This document shows positions 22,438-34,700 of a DNA stretch of 64,000 bases, one piece after another; position 1 is the stretch's first letter; each line of letters starts with the position of its first letter. Under the pieces are notes generated by a model. That model ran no database searches, was not told where the DNA came from, and saw only the letters and a program-made list of their open reading frames with translations. The DNA comes from Moniliophthora roreri (taxonomy: Eukaryota; Basidiomycota; Agaricomycetes; Agaricales; Marasmiaceae). The stretch lies in the NCBI GenBank assembly GCA_001466705.2, contig LATX02000181.1:730282-794281 (forward strand). The letters are read 5' to 3'. Made by a program: the position numbers and the translations under genes.

Positions 22438-23065
22438 GTTGCTTCATTTTGAGTTGTTATGATGAGGTACAGTGTTTGGAGTGTTGCACATATATTCTCT
22501 TTATGTTTCCCTTCAATTCTGTACCTACAGCTATCTTATAGCATTTCTAGATCATCCAGTATGTTCAGTTGAACATCAAAGTGCTCAACTCACTGAGTTA
22601 CACATTTTGGATTTCAAACATTCATAGCATGTTACCTGTTGGACTGTGGGCTTAATGGTGCATTCCAGTGCATTCTGCACTATTCAAAACCTTATCCTCA
22701 ACTCAGCAGGTCCCTACATCCATCCGTTATCACATAATATCTATTTTTTGGTGCAAGTCTTATCAGCTCATTTGCTGCACTTTGTGAGTTTCACTTTGTA
22801 TGTCCTTCTACTGTTCTACTATACATGCTGTGATGTCTTTATATATTATAGATTCATTGTTATATGTTCTTCTATTGTTTAGTTATGCATTTTAGTGCTC
22901 TGGCACTTAGATATGTGATAGTTCTCATACCTTCTTGAGATGTCATCATATATGATGTAGTTTAGATCATGTGAGTCAAGACCCCCCCAATACTTCATCA
23001 TATATACTGTATCCATAGCAGTGGAATCCTTTTAGCCTTTTCTCTTTGGATCCCCCACTGCTAGG
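22438..23065 (+). repeat. Interspersed repeat R1, CpG-depleted copy
   Basis: Aligned with 19688-20305 over its whole length. Most differences are C/T or G/A at positions where the other copy has CpG. This copy also carries a short extra stretch near 22665. Confidence 0.8.
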
Positions 23066-23876
23066 CTTGTGTGATAGCCTCCAGAGGTTGCCCTTACATT
23101 AAGGATGTAGAGTCACCCATCATGCCTATATCAATTCAACCTTGGCATGAAGTGTCAATCTCTATCATTGACAGATGGGTTATTTCTTGCCTGATCCCCA
23201 AATGATTGTGTCTGCAGGAGTGGAGTCTCAGAGGCCTCAAACTTGCAACAACTTCATTGGTATGTGGCTGAAGCTCTGACTTGTCCTCCTCTTTCACCTC
23301 TCTTTGCCCAAAATGGAACCACTCAACCCAAAGCAGTGGAGAAGCATACTTAGTATCAAATTCATAGCATACAAGCACACAAAAGCAGCTGAGGTCAGGC
23401 AGTCAATGGATGCCATACTCAACAAGACACTGGGTACTATGAGAGTATATGAATAACTTCTCATTTATAAGTTCATTTATACTCAAAGTGCAATAAAGAG
23501 TGACTTGGACATCTTGAAACTTGACCTTGTCCAACCAGAATGGCATGGAACTCCCTTTAATATCCTACTACTAGTAAACAGACATTTCATAAGATACTGT
23601 GAGAGCTGTTTGAAGTCAGATTTAGGTATGAGCTCCTGGTTACCAATCAGAAGTTTTATCATGGAGCACTCTCAAGTGACAAGTGACAGGCCAAACTCCT
23701 GTGCAAGGTCCACCACTTCAACAGGCATCTGGTGCTGTTGAGCCAGAAAGTCACATCTGAAGGACTTGCATTGACAGAGATCCACAGATGCAGACTGGCC
23801 TTAACTGGCCTACTCAACCCCAGGCTCTTCATTGGCCCACTGATCCAGGTAGGTAAACCAATTCTTGACTGGATGC
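23066..23876. other. No gene recognised before the Harbinger element
   Basis: The sequence contains several short open frames on both strands without a recognisable domain. It ends at the TAA target site of the Harbinger element. Confidence 0.4.
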
Positions 23877-24249
23877 TAAGGTGCCGTTTGTTGGCACCAC
23901 TTTGATACCCAGACGACAGGGCTGGGTTCTCGCCCATGAAGGATCCCGTCCCAGAATGATAGCGAAAATGGACGTGACATGAAAGTCACTATTAGTAACA
24001 TCATAGTCACACATGCTTTGTACCCACTTATCTCCCATCAATCATATCTTCCTATGGTTTCCTCTTGATTCATTGCTTGTAAATCCCCTGAATGTCAGAA
24101 GAAGCTTTGTTCTAAGAAGATCAAACATGATGTTCTTCTTGCATCAGTCACTAGTGCAATTACTGCTGTCCTCTATTCTCTGCAGAATACTTCACAGCCA
24201 ATGCAGACATCTATGCTTACAGGAGAGAGGTGGATGAATGAGCTGCTAG

Positions 24250-25470
24250 AGGGAAATACATGATGCTTTCAGGAACAGATTGGGATGACAAAATATGTCT
24301 TCGAGAAATTGCTGGGGGAGTTGCAGGAGCACCATGGCCTGGATAACAGCTTGCATGTGTCCACTATGGAGCAATTGGGAATCTTTCTATATCTTGGTCA
24401 GGCTGGTGCATCAAATCGGGACCTTCAAGAACATTTTCAGCACAGTGGAGAGACAGTCTTGAAGTACATTCCTCTCTGACTTTTTATCTCCCAGATACTG
24501 ACACAGTTTTTTTATTAGATATGTGCACCAACTGCTTGATATCTGCAGTGGGACCATTTTTCCAGAAGTTTGTCTGGCCTCCTTCTGACTACACTCCTGA
24601 TGAGATTGAGTCAAATCCCAAGCTCTTTCCATACTTCAAAGATTGCCATGCAACAATGGATGGTTCTCACTTCAATAAACATTGTAGTGCAGAATCTGTT
24701 GCTCGAAATTGAAACTGGAAGGGAGGAGTGACACAGAACTGTATCTGTGCTTGTGACTTTGATATGAAGTTCACTTATGTGGTTAGTAGGTGGGAGGGGT
24801 CTGCTGCAGACTCTGCAGTATATCATAGTTGCCGGGGAATTGACCTTGCAATCAAGCCAGGGACATATTATCTGGCTGATGCAGGATTTCCATTGTATCA
24901 TGCTCTTCTTACACCTTACTGTGGAACACGATACCATCTGAAGGAGTGGGCTACTGCAGTAGATGCACAGTAATCACCAGACTTCTTCTGTTCTGGAGCA
25001 TCAACTGATTGATTTTTTCAGACCAAAGAACTATGCTGAACTCTTCAATCTTTGCCATGCACAGGCTCGAAATGTTATTGAGCGAATCTTTGGTGTATTC
25101 AAGTGGCGATTTGGTCTGATGAAGGTAGCACCTGAGTACTCAGAAGAGGATCAGGCCAAGCTAGTTGCTGCATTTTGTGCAATTCACAACTTCATCCAGA
25201 TCCATGACCTCCGTGAGTGTGTTCTTGGAACACATAGTGTCTACTCTCGAGTTCAACCAATCCATTGCTGATTCTCTCAAGAGAAGACTATTATGCTCTT
25301 TCAGACAGAGCCAGAGCCTATTGATGAATCACACCTGGGCTTTCGTCTTACAGAAAGGGAGAGAAGGAAAGCAGCTGCAAAACAAGATGAGATTGCAAAG
25401 GCAATGTGGGAGGATTATGTTAATTATGTTTCTCAACATGGTCACTCAAATGCTGTATAAAATAGAATAG
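24250..25470 (+). pseudogene. PIF/Harbinger DDE transposase
   Basis: It cuts and reinserts the element. An N-terminal helical region reads MTKYVFEKLLGELQEHHGL and EQLGIFLYLGQAGASNRDLQ (24285-24440). The catalytic residues are visible: first D in HATMDGSHF (24648-24672), second D in YYLADAGFPLYH (24869-24900), and E in ARNVIERIFGVFKWRFGL (25067-25120). GTRYHLKEW precedes a clean 52-bp intron (24970-25021), across which the frame continues as VDAQ/PKNYAELFN. An upstream intron begins near 24460 (gtacat). A TGA at 24710-24712 interrupts the frame, and a small frame change near 24530-24550 is possible. All three acidic residues survive, so loss of activity would come only from the breaks. Confidence 0.85.
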
Positions 25471-25530
25471 TTGCTAACATTAATGAGTAACTACAATACC
25501 AACAGTAAAATGAATGGATGCATATATATA

Positions 25531-26687
25531 CTACCTACTTTCTTCAAGCTCAGACTGAATATAAGCAGTACGACGAGTCTTAGAGGAGATAGCAGTAAAC
25601 ATGTCAACAACACCAGAATCCCGACCAAAAAGTTTGCAAGCCTGTGTAAATTCTTCATCTGACAGCTCCCCATCATCTTCAAGAAGCTTCACAGCCTTCT
25701 GACGCCTCTGAGGAGTAGCCTCTGCATTAAACTGCAGAGGCATAGCATAAAGTGCTGCAGCAACATCCTGAACAGCATCTGGACCTCAAAGATGCTTGCC
25801 TCGACCACGTGAAACACTTGAGGTACCCTCAGAGATATCTGATGGTGCACGCTGGCACTTTTGAGATGAGGGTGCAGGAGTTGTAGCCAGTGAAGTAGCA
25901 TCTGAATCAGACTGTGATTTCTTAGTATAGGAATACACATACAGGAATAAAATCTCACCTGGCTATTATCCTTTGTTGTAGTCACCTCATTAGCCTGTTC
26001 TGGAGCTGATTGAGATGGCTGAGGAGTAGGAGGGCACTGAAGAGTGTCACTAGCACCAGCAGTAGCTTCAGTAGCTTCTGGAAATGTAGCATCAGGCAGG
26101 GCAGGGTGAAATGCACCCTTACCAGTAGCCATTATGCCCTCATTGATATAAAGCATATCATCCCAGTAGGGATAGTTGTGCTTATGCCAGTAATGGGCAT
26201 TATGCTGGTTGCTCTAAAGAATTGCAGTTAGCTAGACAACCTTGAGGCAAATAGAAATAGGGACATGCCTTGAGATATGGTTCCCATACCTCTGGAGATG
26301 CAATAACACACTTTGTTTCAGACTCATAGCCAAACCCAGATGTCTGAACAAGACTGTGAACATCCTTGTAGTCAGATTTAAGCTAAAGAAGTATAATTAG
26401 CCTAATATCAGGAATGAGGAATACTGAAAATGCACCTTGTTTTGCCAGTGATCTTGAATCTTCTTCTCAACCTTCTCTGGTTTCTGAACCCCAAACTCCT
26501 TCTCCAACTGCCTCTTCACATTACTCCAGACTGGTTTCTTCCAACCATTTTGAGCCTGCATACCCAAATCCTTTTGAATACACAACTCATCAATGAGAAT
26601 GGCATCTTCAGCATCAAGCCAGGTACACCTTCCCTTCTCTGTGCCTGTGTCATCCGAATCCTTCTTCTTCTTGCCTTTTGGAGGCAT
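25531..26687 (-). CDS. Myb/SANT-like DNA-binding protein of the Harbinger element
   Basis: Harbinger elements need a second, Myb-like protein that binds the ends or brings in the transposase. On the minus strand the chosen start is MPPKGKKKKDSDD (ATG at 26687). It is followed by TWLDAEDAILIDELC, NGWKKPVWSNVKRQLEKEFG and KIQDHWQNK (exon 26436-26687), then LKSDYKDVHSLVQTSGFGY after an intron, then AHYWHKHNYPYWDDMLYINE (26140-26210), a Pro/Ser-rich linker, and a C-terminal part with AVKLLEDDGELSDEEFTQAC ending near 25531. Trp spacing and order fit the fungal Myb/SANT-like domain. Exon joins beyond the first are approximate, and a TGA lies near 25785. Confidence 0.7.
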
Positions 26688-26940
26688 AGCTGTGATGTAA
26701 TATTGATATGAAAGAGTGACAGAAATTAGATAAATGATAGAGTTCACAAAAGGAAAGCGCGAAGGGCACTGGAGACAGCATGTGACTGGGGAAAAGACAG
26801 AATGGGTGCTGCCAAACAGTCTGTCGGGTCTGGGTTCTCAGCACTAATGGACTCTCATGTCCATAAAATGGAACAGGATGATTTTCACAGGAAACGGCAA
26901 GGAAACGGGTCACATCATGGTGCCGCCAAACAGGGCCTAA

Positions 26941-27600
26941 GACACAATATAAGTACAAGTAATTCTAAAAAATGTCCTGAAGTTGCACTTGATAGGTTTC
27001 TGGTATTGATGATATGATTTCTGCTCTCAATTTAGTACCCAGAAGGAGTGTATTCCAAGGAAAACTGCTAATATCGACATATTCAGAAGGAGAATGAGGC
27101 ACTGGTCATTGGGTACTAGGCCCAGCAATAGCCAAACTCAGTTCTGATGGTACCATATTGTAAAGTAAATGTTACTATAGTACAGATGACAAAAATTTTA
27201 TAGTTGTGGTTTGAGTTCAAAAGTGAAGAAAAATTGCTTATGTGATCCACTTGCCAATTTGAGTGACTGCAGAACCAACAGGCACTTGTAAACAGACCAG
27301 CACTTGATGTTTTTTTATATCAAACTTGCTAATATCAAGCATGTCCTTCTAGTTATTTCATTGTATGTGGATACTCTTATTGTAAGAATGTGTAAGAACA
27401 ATAAAACATTTATTACTATTCTAAAGAAACTTGAATTCTGGTCATGTCATTGTAAATCATAGTAACAGATGTTCAGTGAGCACTATATTTTCATTAAACT
27501 ACAAATAATTCATACTACATTCAATTCTCCAAGAATAGTGGCTTGGGATCTTGAATATGTGCATGTCAGTCAATCAACAATAGATTTATATATAATGAAA
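26941..27600. other. No gene recognised right of the Harbinger element
   Basis: The sequence is AT-rich without a recognisable coding segment or repeat partner in the window. Confidence 0.4.
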
Positions 27601-28460
27601 TTAAAACTTACCATCTATATACAATGTCATGCTGTATAACTTGAGTTCTTTTGTTCCTTGCAGCCTGAGGTATGTGTAAATGATGGCAGTCAAATTGACA
27701 ATTCTGCTGTCATCTACTCCCTCTATATGTGATCCAAGCCATTTTGCATAGTTGTTTGAGCATGCAAAATGCCCAATAGGTATACCAAGAGCCATAAAAA
27801 CAGTGTCACACAGAAATAATGTTTGCCAGACCAAGTATGGAAGGGAAGACCACCATGCTTGACAGTTTCCCTTAATACCTGTGCTGCAGTGACCATGCAG
27901 GTGGGGGTGATTGGGACTATCATCTCTAGTAGGCTTTAGAGCTAAACATTCTCCATAAAAAGAGGTATTGTCACCTGTCCCAAGGGTAAGAGCAGAGAGA
28001 AAGTGATGAAAGTGATCAGTGCCAAAGCACGAATTTGCAATTGGATGGAAACTGGAAACATTGTGATAGTTCATGACTGTGCCATAGCAACACAATGACC
28101 TTAGAGATTGGATAGAATCATAAATAAAAGAATCTCTTCAGGATTCATGTGCTGTGCAAAAACTGAATGTGGATTGATAGAGATGGAGATGACAGCAGGA
28201 TCATTTGGCCTTGGAGTTTGGTCTGCATTGAGAATGTCAGATGGCACATATCCTATAGGCCCAAAACCATATGATGAGAACCTGGCATCAGTATTGGAAA
28301 TAGTGGGTGTCAACACTGTAACTGTATCTCTATCAGAAGGTTGAGACTCTTTTGCTGTTTGAAACTTGAAAGAATCATCCTTCATATCATGTAGAGCTGA
28401 AGAGCAAAAAAAAAAAAAAAGACCTGTTGTTTGGAGTTTCCCACCATTGTCAAAAGACAC
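27601..28460 (-). pseudogene. Unknown protein-coding remnant
   Basis: The minus strand has two adjacent frames that read like protein. The first holds DSFKFQTAKESQPSDRDTVT and DARFSSYGFGPIGYVPSD (28240-28400). The second holds GECLALKPTRDDSPNHPHLH and PIGHFACSNNYAKWLGSHIE with VNLTAIIYTYLRLQG (27650-27960). A frame change with a stop lies between them. I recognise no domain. A run of about 15 A at 28407 is also present. Confidence 0.35.
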
Positions 28461-29033
28461 AGCACAAAATACTCAGGTGACATGAGGCATGAGTGAGCAC
28501 TATAAACACAATACACACTATACACAGGATGAAAGTTACACATTAAACACTGTCCAATTGATAAAAGCTAAGAACACATACTGATATTGGCACTTATCCT
28601 CATAACAAGTGCCCTAATTTTCTGCAGCATTGATTACTTATTGATTGATGCTTACACAACCTTTCCACTCTTGAAATCAAACCACCAAACCACCATCATC
28701 AATAACAAGGCAAGTTTTGCCCCATTCTAGAATACTAGTAGATATTATATATAGTTGAATTTTAAGATTTTTAGCAAAGAAAAGCTAGTTAATCTATTCT
28801 GTAGCCTCCCAATAAATAAGTGATAAAATAATAACCACACCCACATGCTGTATGGTTTTTCAATACAGTTTCTGCGTACTCTATTATTAAAATCTCTTCT
28901 ACACTCAGTATTTCTTGACCTTGAAGCTGCCATAGACAGAGGAGTACTTGGATGAGTCAGAAGGAAGTACATATACTATACTCTTCAAAGTGTTGATCAT
29001 TTAAAAGTGATTACAGACAATTTCATCAACAAC

Positions 29034-29836
29034 ATGGACATTGACACTTCAAATGTGCCTATTGTCTCAGAGGAAGAGCTTGCAGTAGAAGACAAAGCTG
29101 TGTTTCTTGAAAACCTTGCCAAACATTGGGTCAAAAAAATCCCCAAATGTTCAATCATGCAGACATCCATTTATAACAAATCATCCCATCCAATCACTCA
29201 ACAATTTGGCTCTGCTAGCAAATCACATAACCCTGACATGTTCACAGAAATTGGACCTTTGAATTGTAGCACTCATGCCTCTGGTAAATGATTGAGATTG
29301 ATGGGAGCACCCAAACCACTTGCACTCACATCAGCATCTGTCATTTGTGGGCAGGAATTATTCAGAAAAAACCTGTATTGAGCACCCTCTGGGCCTTTTC
29401 CTACACCCATTCCAAAGCCATACATTCTCAAAGCTTCTAGTGAAAGACATAGGCTGATGTCAAAATGGGCATCTCAATCCAACATTAAAGACGATGTAGA
29501 GTTGCATGAACTCAAGAAGAGAGAATGGGTCTCTATCAAGCATAGAATGTACAAAGGAGATTCAGGGATTGTGTGGAAAAAAGATGACAACAAGGGTTCT
29601 CAGAAAGGCTACCTCATGTGTGTTGTTCCTCAAGAAGAGTATGAGTATCAGGGCCTTTTGGGTCTTCCACAGCATCCTCCAGGCAGACATCCTATTACCC
29701 ACTTATTGGCCAAGTTACCAACACACAATTTTCCAAGTGAGCTTGAAGAACAAGAGAGCTCCACTGCAAAAGGCAAATGCAAACAAATAACCCATCCATA
29801 CCCCCTATTATTCAACCACTCACATCACAATGCAAC
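29034..29836 (+). pseudogene. KOW-domain (Spt5-like) gene, 5' segment
   Basis: One frame runs from ATG (29034, MDIDTSNVPIV) to the retrotransposon border, with TGA stops at 29289-29291 and 29379-29381. It contains SKWASQSNIKDDVELHELKK and then a KOW-like turn, KREWVSIKHRMYKGDSGIVW (29515-29575), and GYLMCVVPQEEYEYQGLL. KOW modules bind nucleic acid or RNA polymerase in Spt5/NusG proteins. Spt5-like genes of this type recur in repeat-rich Agaricomycete genomes. The reading frame resumes exactly after the gypsy insertion at 37096, so this is one gene split by the element. Confidence 0.65.
29832..29836 (+). repeat. Target-site duplication GCAAC, left
   Basis: GCAAC directly precedes the 5' LTR and is repeated at 37091-37095 directly after the 3' LTR. 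This is the 5-bp duplication expected of Ty3/gypsy integration. Confidence 0.95.
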
Positions 29837-30285
29837 TGTTACGTTTTCTCTTTCTCTTCTCCTATGCTTCCCTTTCCCTCGGACTAGTACACCTTCCCAG
29901 CCCCCCTTTTCTTCTCTTCACATGCTTCCCATTATCATCGGACTCATACGCCATTCCCCTTTCCCCTTTTACTCATCCCTTTGTATTTGTATTATTCATA
30001 TCCCGATGAACTCGGGAATCCTTACATAAAAACACCAGACTTATTGCTCTTACGTAGATAGCACATATTAGAGCAAGTGTAATGTATTTAAGCGCTCAAG
30101 CTGAGACCTCAAGTCTTCAGCTTGACCTGGTCTATACATTCTTGTGTCAACGCAACAATAGACAGATCTCTAAACTTCAGCAACTGCTGAACGAACTCAA
30201 ACTTGACTAGACTTGGCTTCCTAAGACGAAGAACTTACTTCATAAAGGTGGTTGAGGTTAGCATTGCTGCCCAAGTAACATAACA
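29837..30285 (+). repeat. 5' LTR of the 7.25-kb gypsy element
   Basis: Begins TGTTACGTTTTCTC and ends AAGTAACATAACA, so the ends are complementary (TGTTA/TAACA). Length is equal to the 3' LTR. The leader from 30286 (TAAGGTCAAG) does not begin with the usual TGG of a tRNA-CCA primer site, so the primer is unclear. Confidence 0.95.
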
Positions 30286-30345
30286 TAAGGTCAAGCTGAT
30301 TGATCGCTGACCTACCCAGGTCCAGGCATCACTAAGGACAACAAG

Positions 30346-31725
30346 ATGCCACCACGGACAGAACAGGAACTCGAATGGGACATCGCGGAGGCAGAAGAGC
30401 GCCGGTGTGGGCTTCTAACCCAATCTATATTGAATCCTGGTGGACGAGCGATCCCACCGCTAACCCGGGCATCCCGCAGAGAATTACTGACCCCCTTGCC
30501 GCTGCCATTGCCAACGAATCAGCCTCTAATCGAGACACTTGAAGAAGGCCTAGGAACAAGGAGAACCTTGACCCTGTTATCCATTCCAATTGGATTGAAA
30601 ACGATCGAAGACGAAGAGAAATTATCGCCGAGCACCTCGAAGTTGCCAGAATCGGATACATTGAATACCTCTGCCAAGTCGCTGGAGGAGTTAGACCCAT
30701 TTCAACGATTACTACAAGGGTTAAAGAACAGCCCCCAATCACCGAAGGTACAATTAGAAACGATGGCAGAAGATAAGAAACCATCTGGGAGCAGACCCAA
30801 GAAGGAGGAACCGAAGGTAGAAGAAGCCGTCATCGGTTCGGCAATGCCAGTACAGGTAGTATCAGCTGTGAAAGAAGTGAAAGCCACCTTGCCAAGAGCG
30901 TTCATGGGAGCAAGGAAAGAGGCGAGGAGATTTTTACAAGAAGTGTTGATTTACGTCGCGCTCAATCCAAAGGCGTTCCCTGACGACAGGTCGAAGAAGC
31001 TGTTCCTTCTCTCTTACATGACCGATGGACCAGGAGAGTTCTGGAAAAATGACAAAACTGATCTCCTACTCGCATTCGACCCAGAAGCCAGGAAAGTCAC
31101 ATGGGCCGACTTCCTGGAAGATTTTAAAACCTCTTTCGAACCCCTCGACCCAGCTCTGAAGGCGCAGTTAGAGCTCAACGACTTGAGGATGACAGATAGA
31201 GCCAACAAATATACATATCAGTTTACCTATCTAGCCAAACAAACAGGGTACAACGACACAGCTCAGATCATAGCTTTCAAACGAGGACTACCCAAGAGTT
31301 TGGCGCTCAAGATCATGACCAGACCAGAAGGTGCCCCTACTACGATTAAGGACTGGATGAATGCCGCTATATTGTTCAATGAAAGCTACAAACAGGCCCA
31401 AGAATATGGGAAGACATGGGACGAAGAACACGGGGGGAAGAAGCCCCAAAGGAATTTTCGAAAGAAGGAAGAGGTCGCCATCAAACAGGTTAGCGACTTT
31501 GACCGGAAGGAATATATGGCAAAGGGCTTATGTTTCCGATGTGGGCAGAACGGACATAGGATCAAGGACTGCCTGGACATGCCGAAGAAGGATGAAAAGA
31601 AGCGGGAAGAGCCGAAGAAGCTTTCAAAGGAGGAAAGATTTGTGAAGATTAGGGCATTGGTGAACGAGCAGCCTGACGAAGAAAAAGAATCGCTTCTCGA
31701 TCTAATGGAGCAAGAGGGTTTTTGA
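30346..31725 (+). CDS. gag: Gag (459 aa) of the gypsy element
   Basis: An intact frame from ATG 30346 to TGA 31723-31725. A long hydrophilic N-terminus (residues 1-170) is followed by a capsid-like region at about 180-340 with ARRFLQEVLIYVALNP, TDGPGEFWKN, WADFLEDFKTSFEP and YTYQFTYLAKQTGYND. A CCHC zinc knuckle, CFRCGQNGHRIKDC, lies at 31531-31572 (about residues 396-409), then a basic tail and an acidic end. Gag packages the element RNA. Pol follows in a different frame, starting around the gag stop, so pol expression would need frameshifting or reinitiation. Confidence 0.9.
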   Translation: MPPRTEQELEWDIAEAEERRCGLLTQSILNPGGRAIPPLTRASRRELLTPLPLPLPTNQPLIETLEEGLGTRRTLTLLSIPIGLKTIEDEEKLSPSTSKLPESDTLNTSAKSLEELDPFQRLLQGLKNSPQSPKVQLETMAEDKKPSGSRPKKEEPKVEEAVIGSAMPVQVVSAVKEVKATLPRAFMGARKEARRFLQEVLIYVALNPKAFPDDRSKKLFLLSYMTDGPGEFWKNDKTDLLLAFDPEARKVTWADFLEDFKTSFEPLDPALKAQLELNDLRMTDRANKYTYQFTYLAKQTGYNDTAQIIAFKRGLPKSLALKIMTRPEGAPTTIKDWMNAAILFNESYKQAQEYGKTWDEEHGGKKPQRNFRKKEEVAIKQVSDFDRKEYMAKGLCFRCGQNGHRIKDCLDMPKKDEKKREEPKKLSKEERFVKIRALVNEQPDEEKESLLDLMEQEGF

Positions 31726-31742
31726 AACGGCGAAGGAGGACG

Positions 31743-34700
31743 ATGTCTCTACCGCCGATCACTATTTCACACTTTGTACTAGCTAAAATGGACCAAAATT
31801 CTATGCACATTCCTCTCCAGTACAAAGTGGGAACGAAAAACATCAAAACAAAAGCGCTCTTAGACTCAGGAGCTGGAGGAAGGTTCATAAGTATGAAGAT
31901 GGCATGAACCTTGGGAAGAAGATGGATACCATTGCCGGAACCAATCAAGGTTTTCAATGTTGATGGAACCGCAAATAAAACGGCCTGGATTACACATGTA
32001 GTGGAGCTGGAGTTTCTGATTGCTGGAAAAGAATTCCGAGAAAACTTCATGATATCGGGTATAGGAGATGAAGAAATGATTCTGGGACTTCCATGGCTCC
32101 GATATCACAACCCAACAATCAACTGGGAAACAGGAGAGATCCAATTTCCCCTACGAAGGAGAATTCAAATCAAAAGGTTCAGAGGGGTTCTAGATAACAG
32201 TGACCCAGAGGTCCTTATTGGGGCAAAAATCACCACTTCCCAGGAAATGGCCCATCAACAACAGACGGCAAAGAAGGACATCGATGAACTCATTCCTTCT
32301 TACCTGTTGAGATACCGAGATAGGTTCGAGAAGGGAAAGGCCGAACGATTCCCGCCGTCTAGGACTTACGATCACGCGATTGACCTCAAACTGGACTTTG
32401 TCCCAAGAAACTGCAAGCTATATCCGTTAAGCCCTGCGGAACAAGCAGAGCAGGACAGGTTCCTTGAGGAGAATTTACGGAAAGGATACATCTGCAAATC
32501 TAAATCTCCGATGGCGTCTCCCTTCTTCTTTGTTGCGAAGAAGGAGAAGGGAGCACTCAGGCCAACGCAGGACTACAGAGAACTCAACAAGGGAACTGTG
32601 AAGAATGCCTATCCATTGCCGTTGATCTCGGAACTCCTGGACAAACTCAAAGGAGCCACAGTATTTACGAAACTCGATCTTCGAAATGGCTACAATAACA
32701 TTCGGATAAAGGACGGAGATCAGTGGAAAGCAGCCTTCAAGACTAATAGAGGGCTCTTCAAACCAACGGTCATGTTCTTCGGATTAAGCAATTCCCCAGC
32801 TACCTTTCAAGCCTTTATGAACAACATCCTATCCAACTTCATTGACGAAGGGTGGTGTGTAGTCTACATGGACGACATCCTTCTCTTTTCCAAGAATCAG
32901 GACGAACATAGAGAGCGAACGGAATGGTTGATGTGTCGTCTCAAGAAACATGACTTGTTCCTTAAACCAGAGAAATGCGAGTTCGATGTGACGGAAGTAG
33001 TATTTTTAGGAATGGTCATACGGCCCAGTTATATCGCCATGGACCCTGTAAAGTTAGCTGGGATAGCCGAATGGGAACCCCCGCGAATGGTGAAAGGAGT
33101 CCGCGTGTTTCTAGGGTTCGGAAACTTCTACAGGAAGTTTATAGGGAAATATGCACAATTAACGAGACCCTTGAACGACCTGTTACAGAAGAATCAAAAC
33201 TTTGAATGGACTAGAGAATGCCAGATAGCTTTCGACCTCCTCAAAGCAAAATTCCTCTCTGAACTGATATTGATCATGCCGGATGTCAATAAGCCGTTCG
33301 TCATCAAAGCTGATGCATCCAAGTGGGCTACAGGAGTGGTCCTCAGACAAAAAGGGACAGATGGCGAATGGCACCCCTGCGGATATCTTTCAAAATCGCT
33401 ATCACCTACAGAGCAGAATTATGAAATCTATGATCGTGAGCTTTTAGCCACCTACCGAGCATTGATGGAATGGCGACATTATCTCATGGGAGGGAACTTC
33501 AAAGTTATAATCCTGTCGGATCACAAAAACCTGACGTATTTCAGAACGGCACAAAACTGAATAGACAACAGGCCAGATGGAGCCTTTTCCTATCGGAATT
33601 TGACTTAGGATTGATTCATGTACCTGGGAAATCGATTACTCAGGCCGACACCTTATCCAGACGGAGCAATGAACAAGATGATGTGGATACCGATAACGAA
33701 GACATTATTATGCTACCGGAGCGACTTTTTATCAAAGGTATAGACCTAGAGATGAAAGAAGCTATCGTCGAAAGATTGGGCCTGGACGACTTCCATAAGT
33801 TGGCTTTGGAGCAGTTGTTGCACCAAGGTGTGCCACCAATCAAATCCGCACTTTCGGACTGGAGGATTACGGATGGCCTGCTTTTCTTCCAGAATCAGGT
33901 GTACATACCAAATGACGCCAATCTCCGATGACGTGTGGTCCGAGCCATACACGAGACACCAGGTGTTGGACACCCGGGGCAATGGAACATGGTTGAGCAG
34001 GTACAACGAGACTTTTGGTGGCCCGGAATGTCCAAATTTATCAGATCATTTGTTGATGGTTGCGTTATATGTCAGCAGTCAAAAATCAACACACATCCCA
34101 CAAGGACACCTGTACAGCCACTTGGCGCATCGCCAAATTCATTCCCGTTTCAGGTCTGCACAATGGACCTCATTACAAATCTGCCAACCTGCAACGGCAT
34201 GGATTCTGTTCTGGTAGTGGTGGACCACTCCTCTATGAAGGGGGTAATTTTTACTCCATGCACTAAAACAGCGGACGCTACGAAGATAGCAGAACTGCTA
34301 ATTCAACATCTCTACAAGAGGTTTGGACTACCGGACCGTATCATTTCAGATCGGGACCCCAGGTTTGCAGCGGAAGTGTTTCAGGAGATGGGAAGACAGC
34401 TGTCCATCAAACATTCGATGAGTACAGCGTTTCACCCACAAACAGACGGAGAAACCAAGCGAGTTAATCAAGAAATCGAAGTCTACCTCAGGGTGTTCTG
34501 TTCGAAAGAACAAACCCGATGGAAAGAGTACCTTCCTCTGGCGGAATTTGCACACAACAATCGAACGCACTCTGTTCTCAAGAAGTCCCCATTCTTCATG
34601 ATGATGGGATACCACTCCCGTCCGCTCCCGACTATATTCGAAAGAATAACGATTCCGTCAATAGAAGAACGGCTTCAGGAGCTGAAGAGAGTTCAGGAAG

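Larger units (their letters stand above)
23880..26937. mobile_element. PIF/Harbinger DNA transposon, near-complete
   Basis: The left end GGTGCCGTTTGTTGGCACCA (23880-23899) and the reverse complement of the right end, GGCCCTGTTTGGCGGCACCA (26918-26937), share 15 of 20 positions. Both are flanked outside by TAA (23877-23879 and 26938-26940), the 3-bp target duplication typical of PIF/Harbinger. Inside are two genes in convergent orientation, a DDE transposase (+) and a Myb/SANT-like protein (-), the standard two-gene content. The element holds more CpG than its surroundings, so it is a fairly young insertion, although the transposase frame has at least one stop. Confidence 0.9.

Noticed and set aside
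28395..28425. A-run near 28407 as a poly(A) tail of a retroposed gene
   Set aside because: It lies inside a coding-like minus-strand stretch, and I see no target duplication or processed gene ending there.
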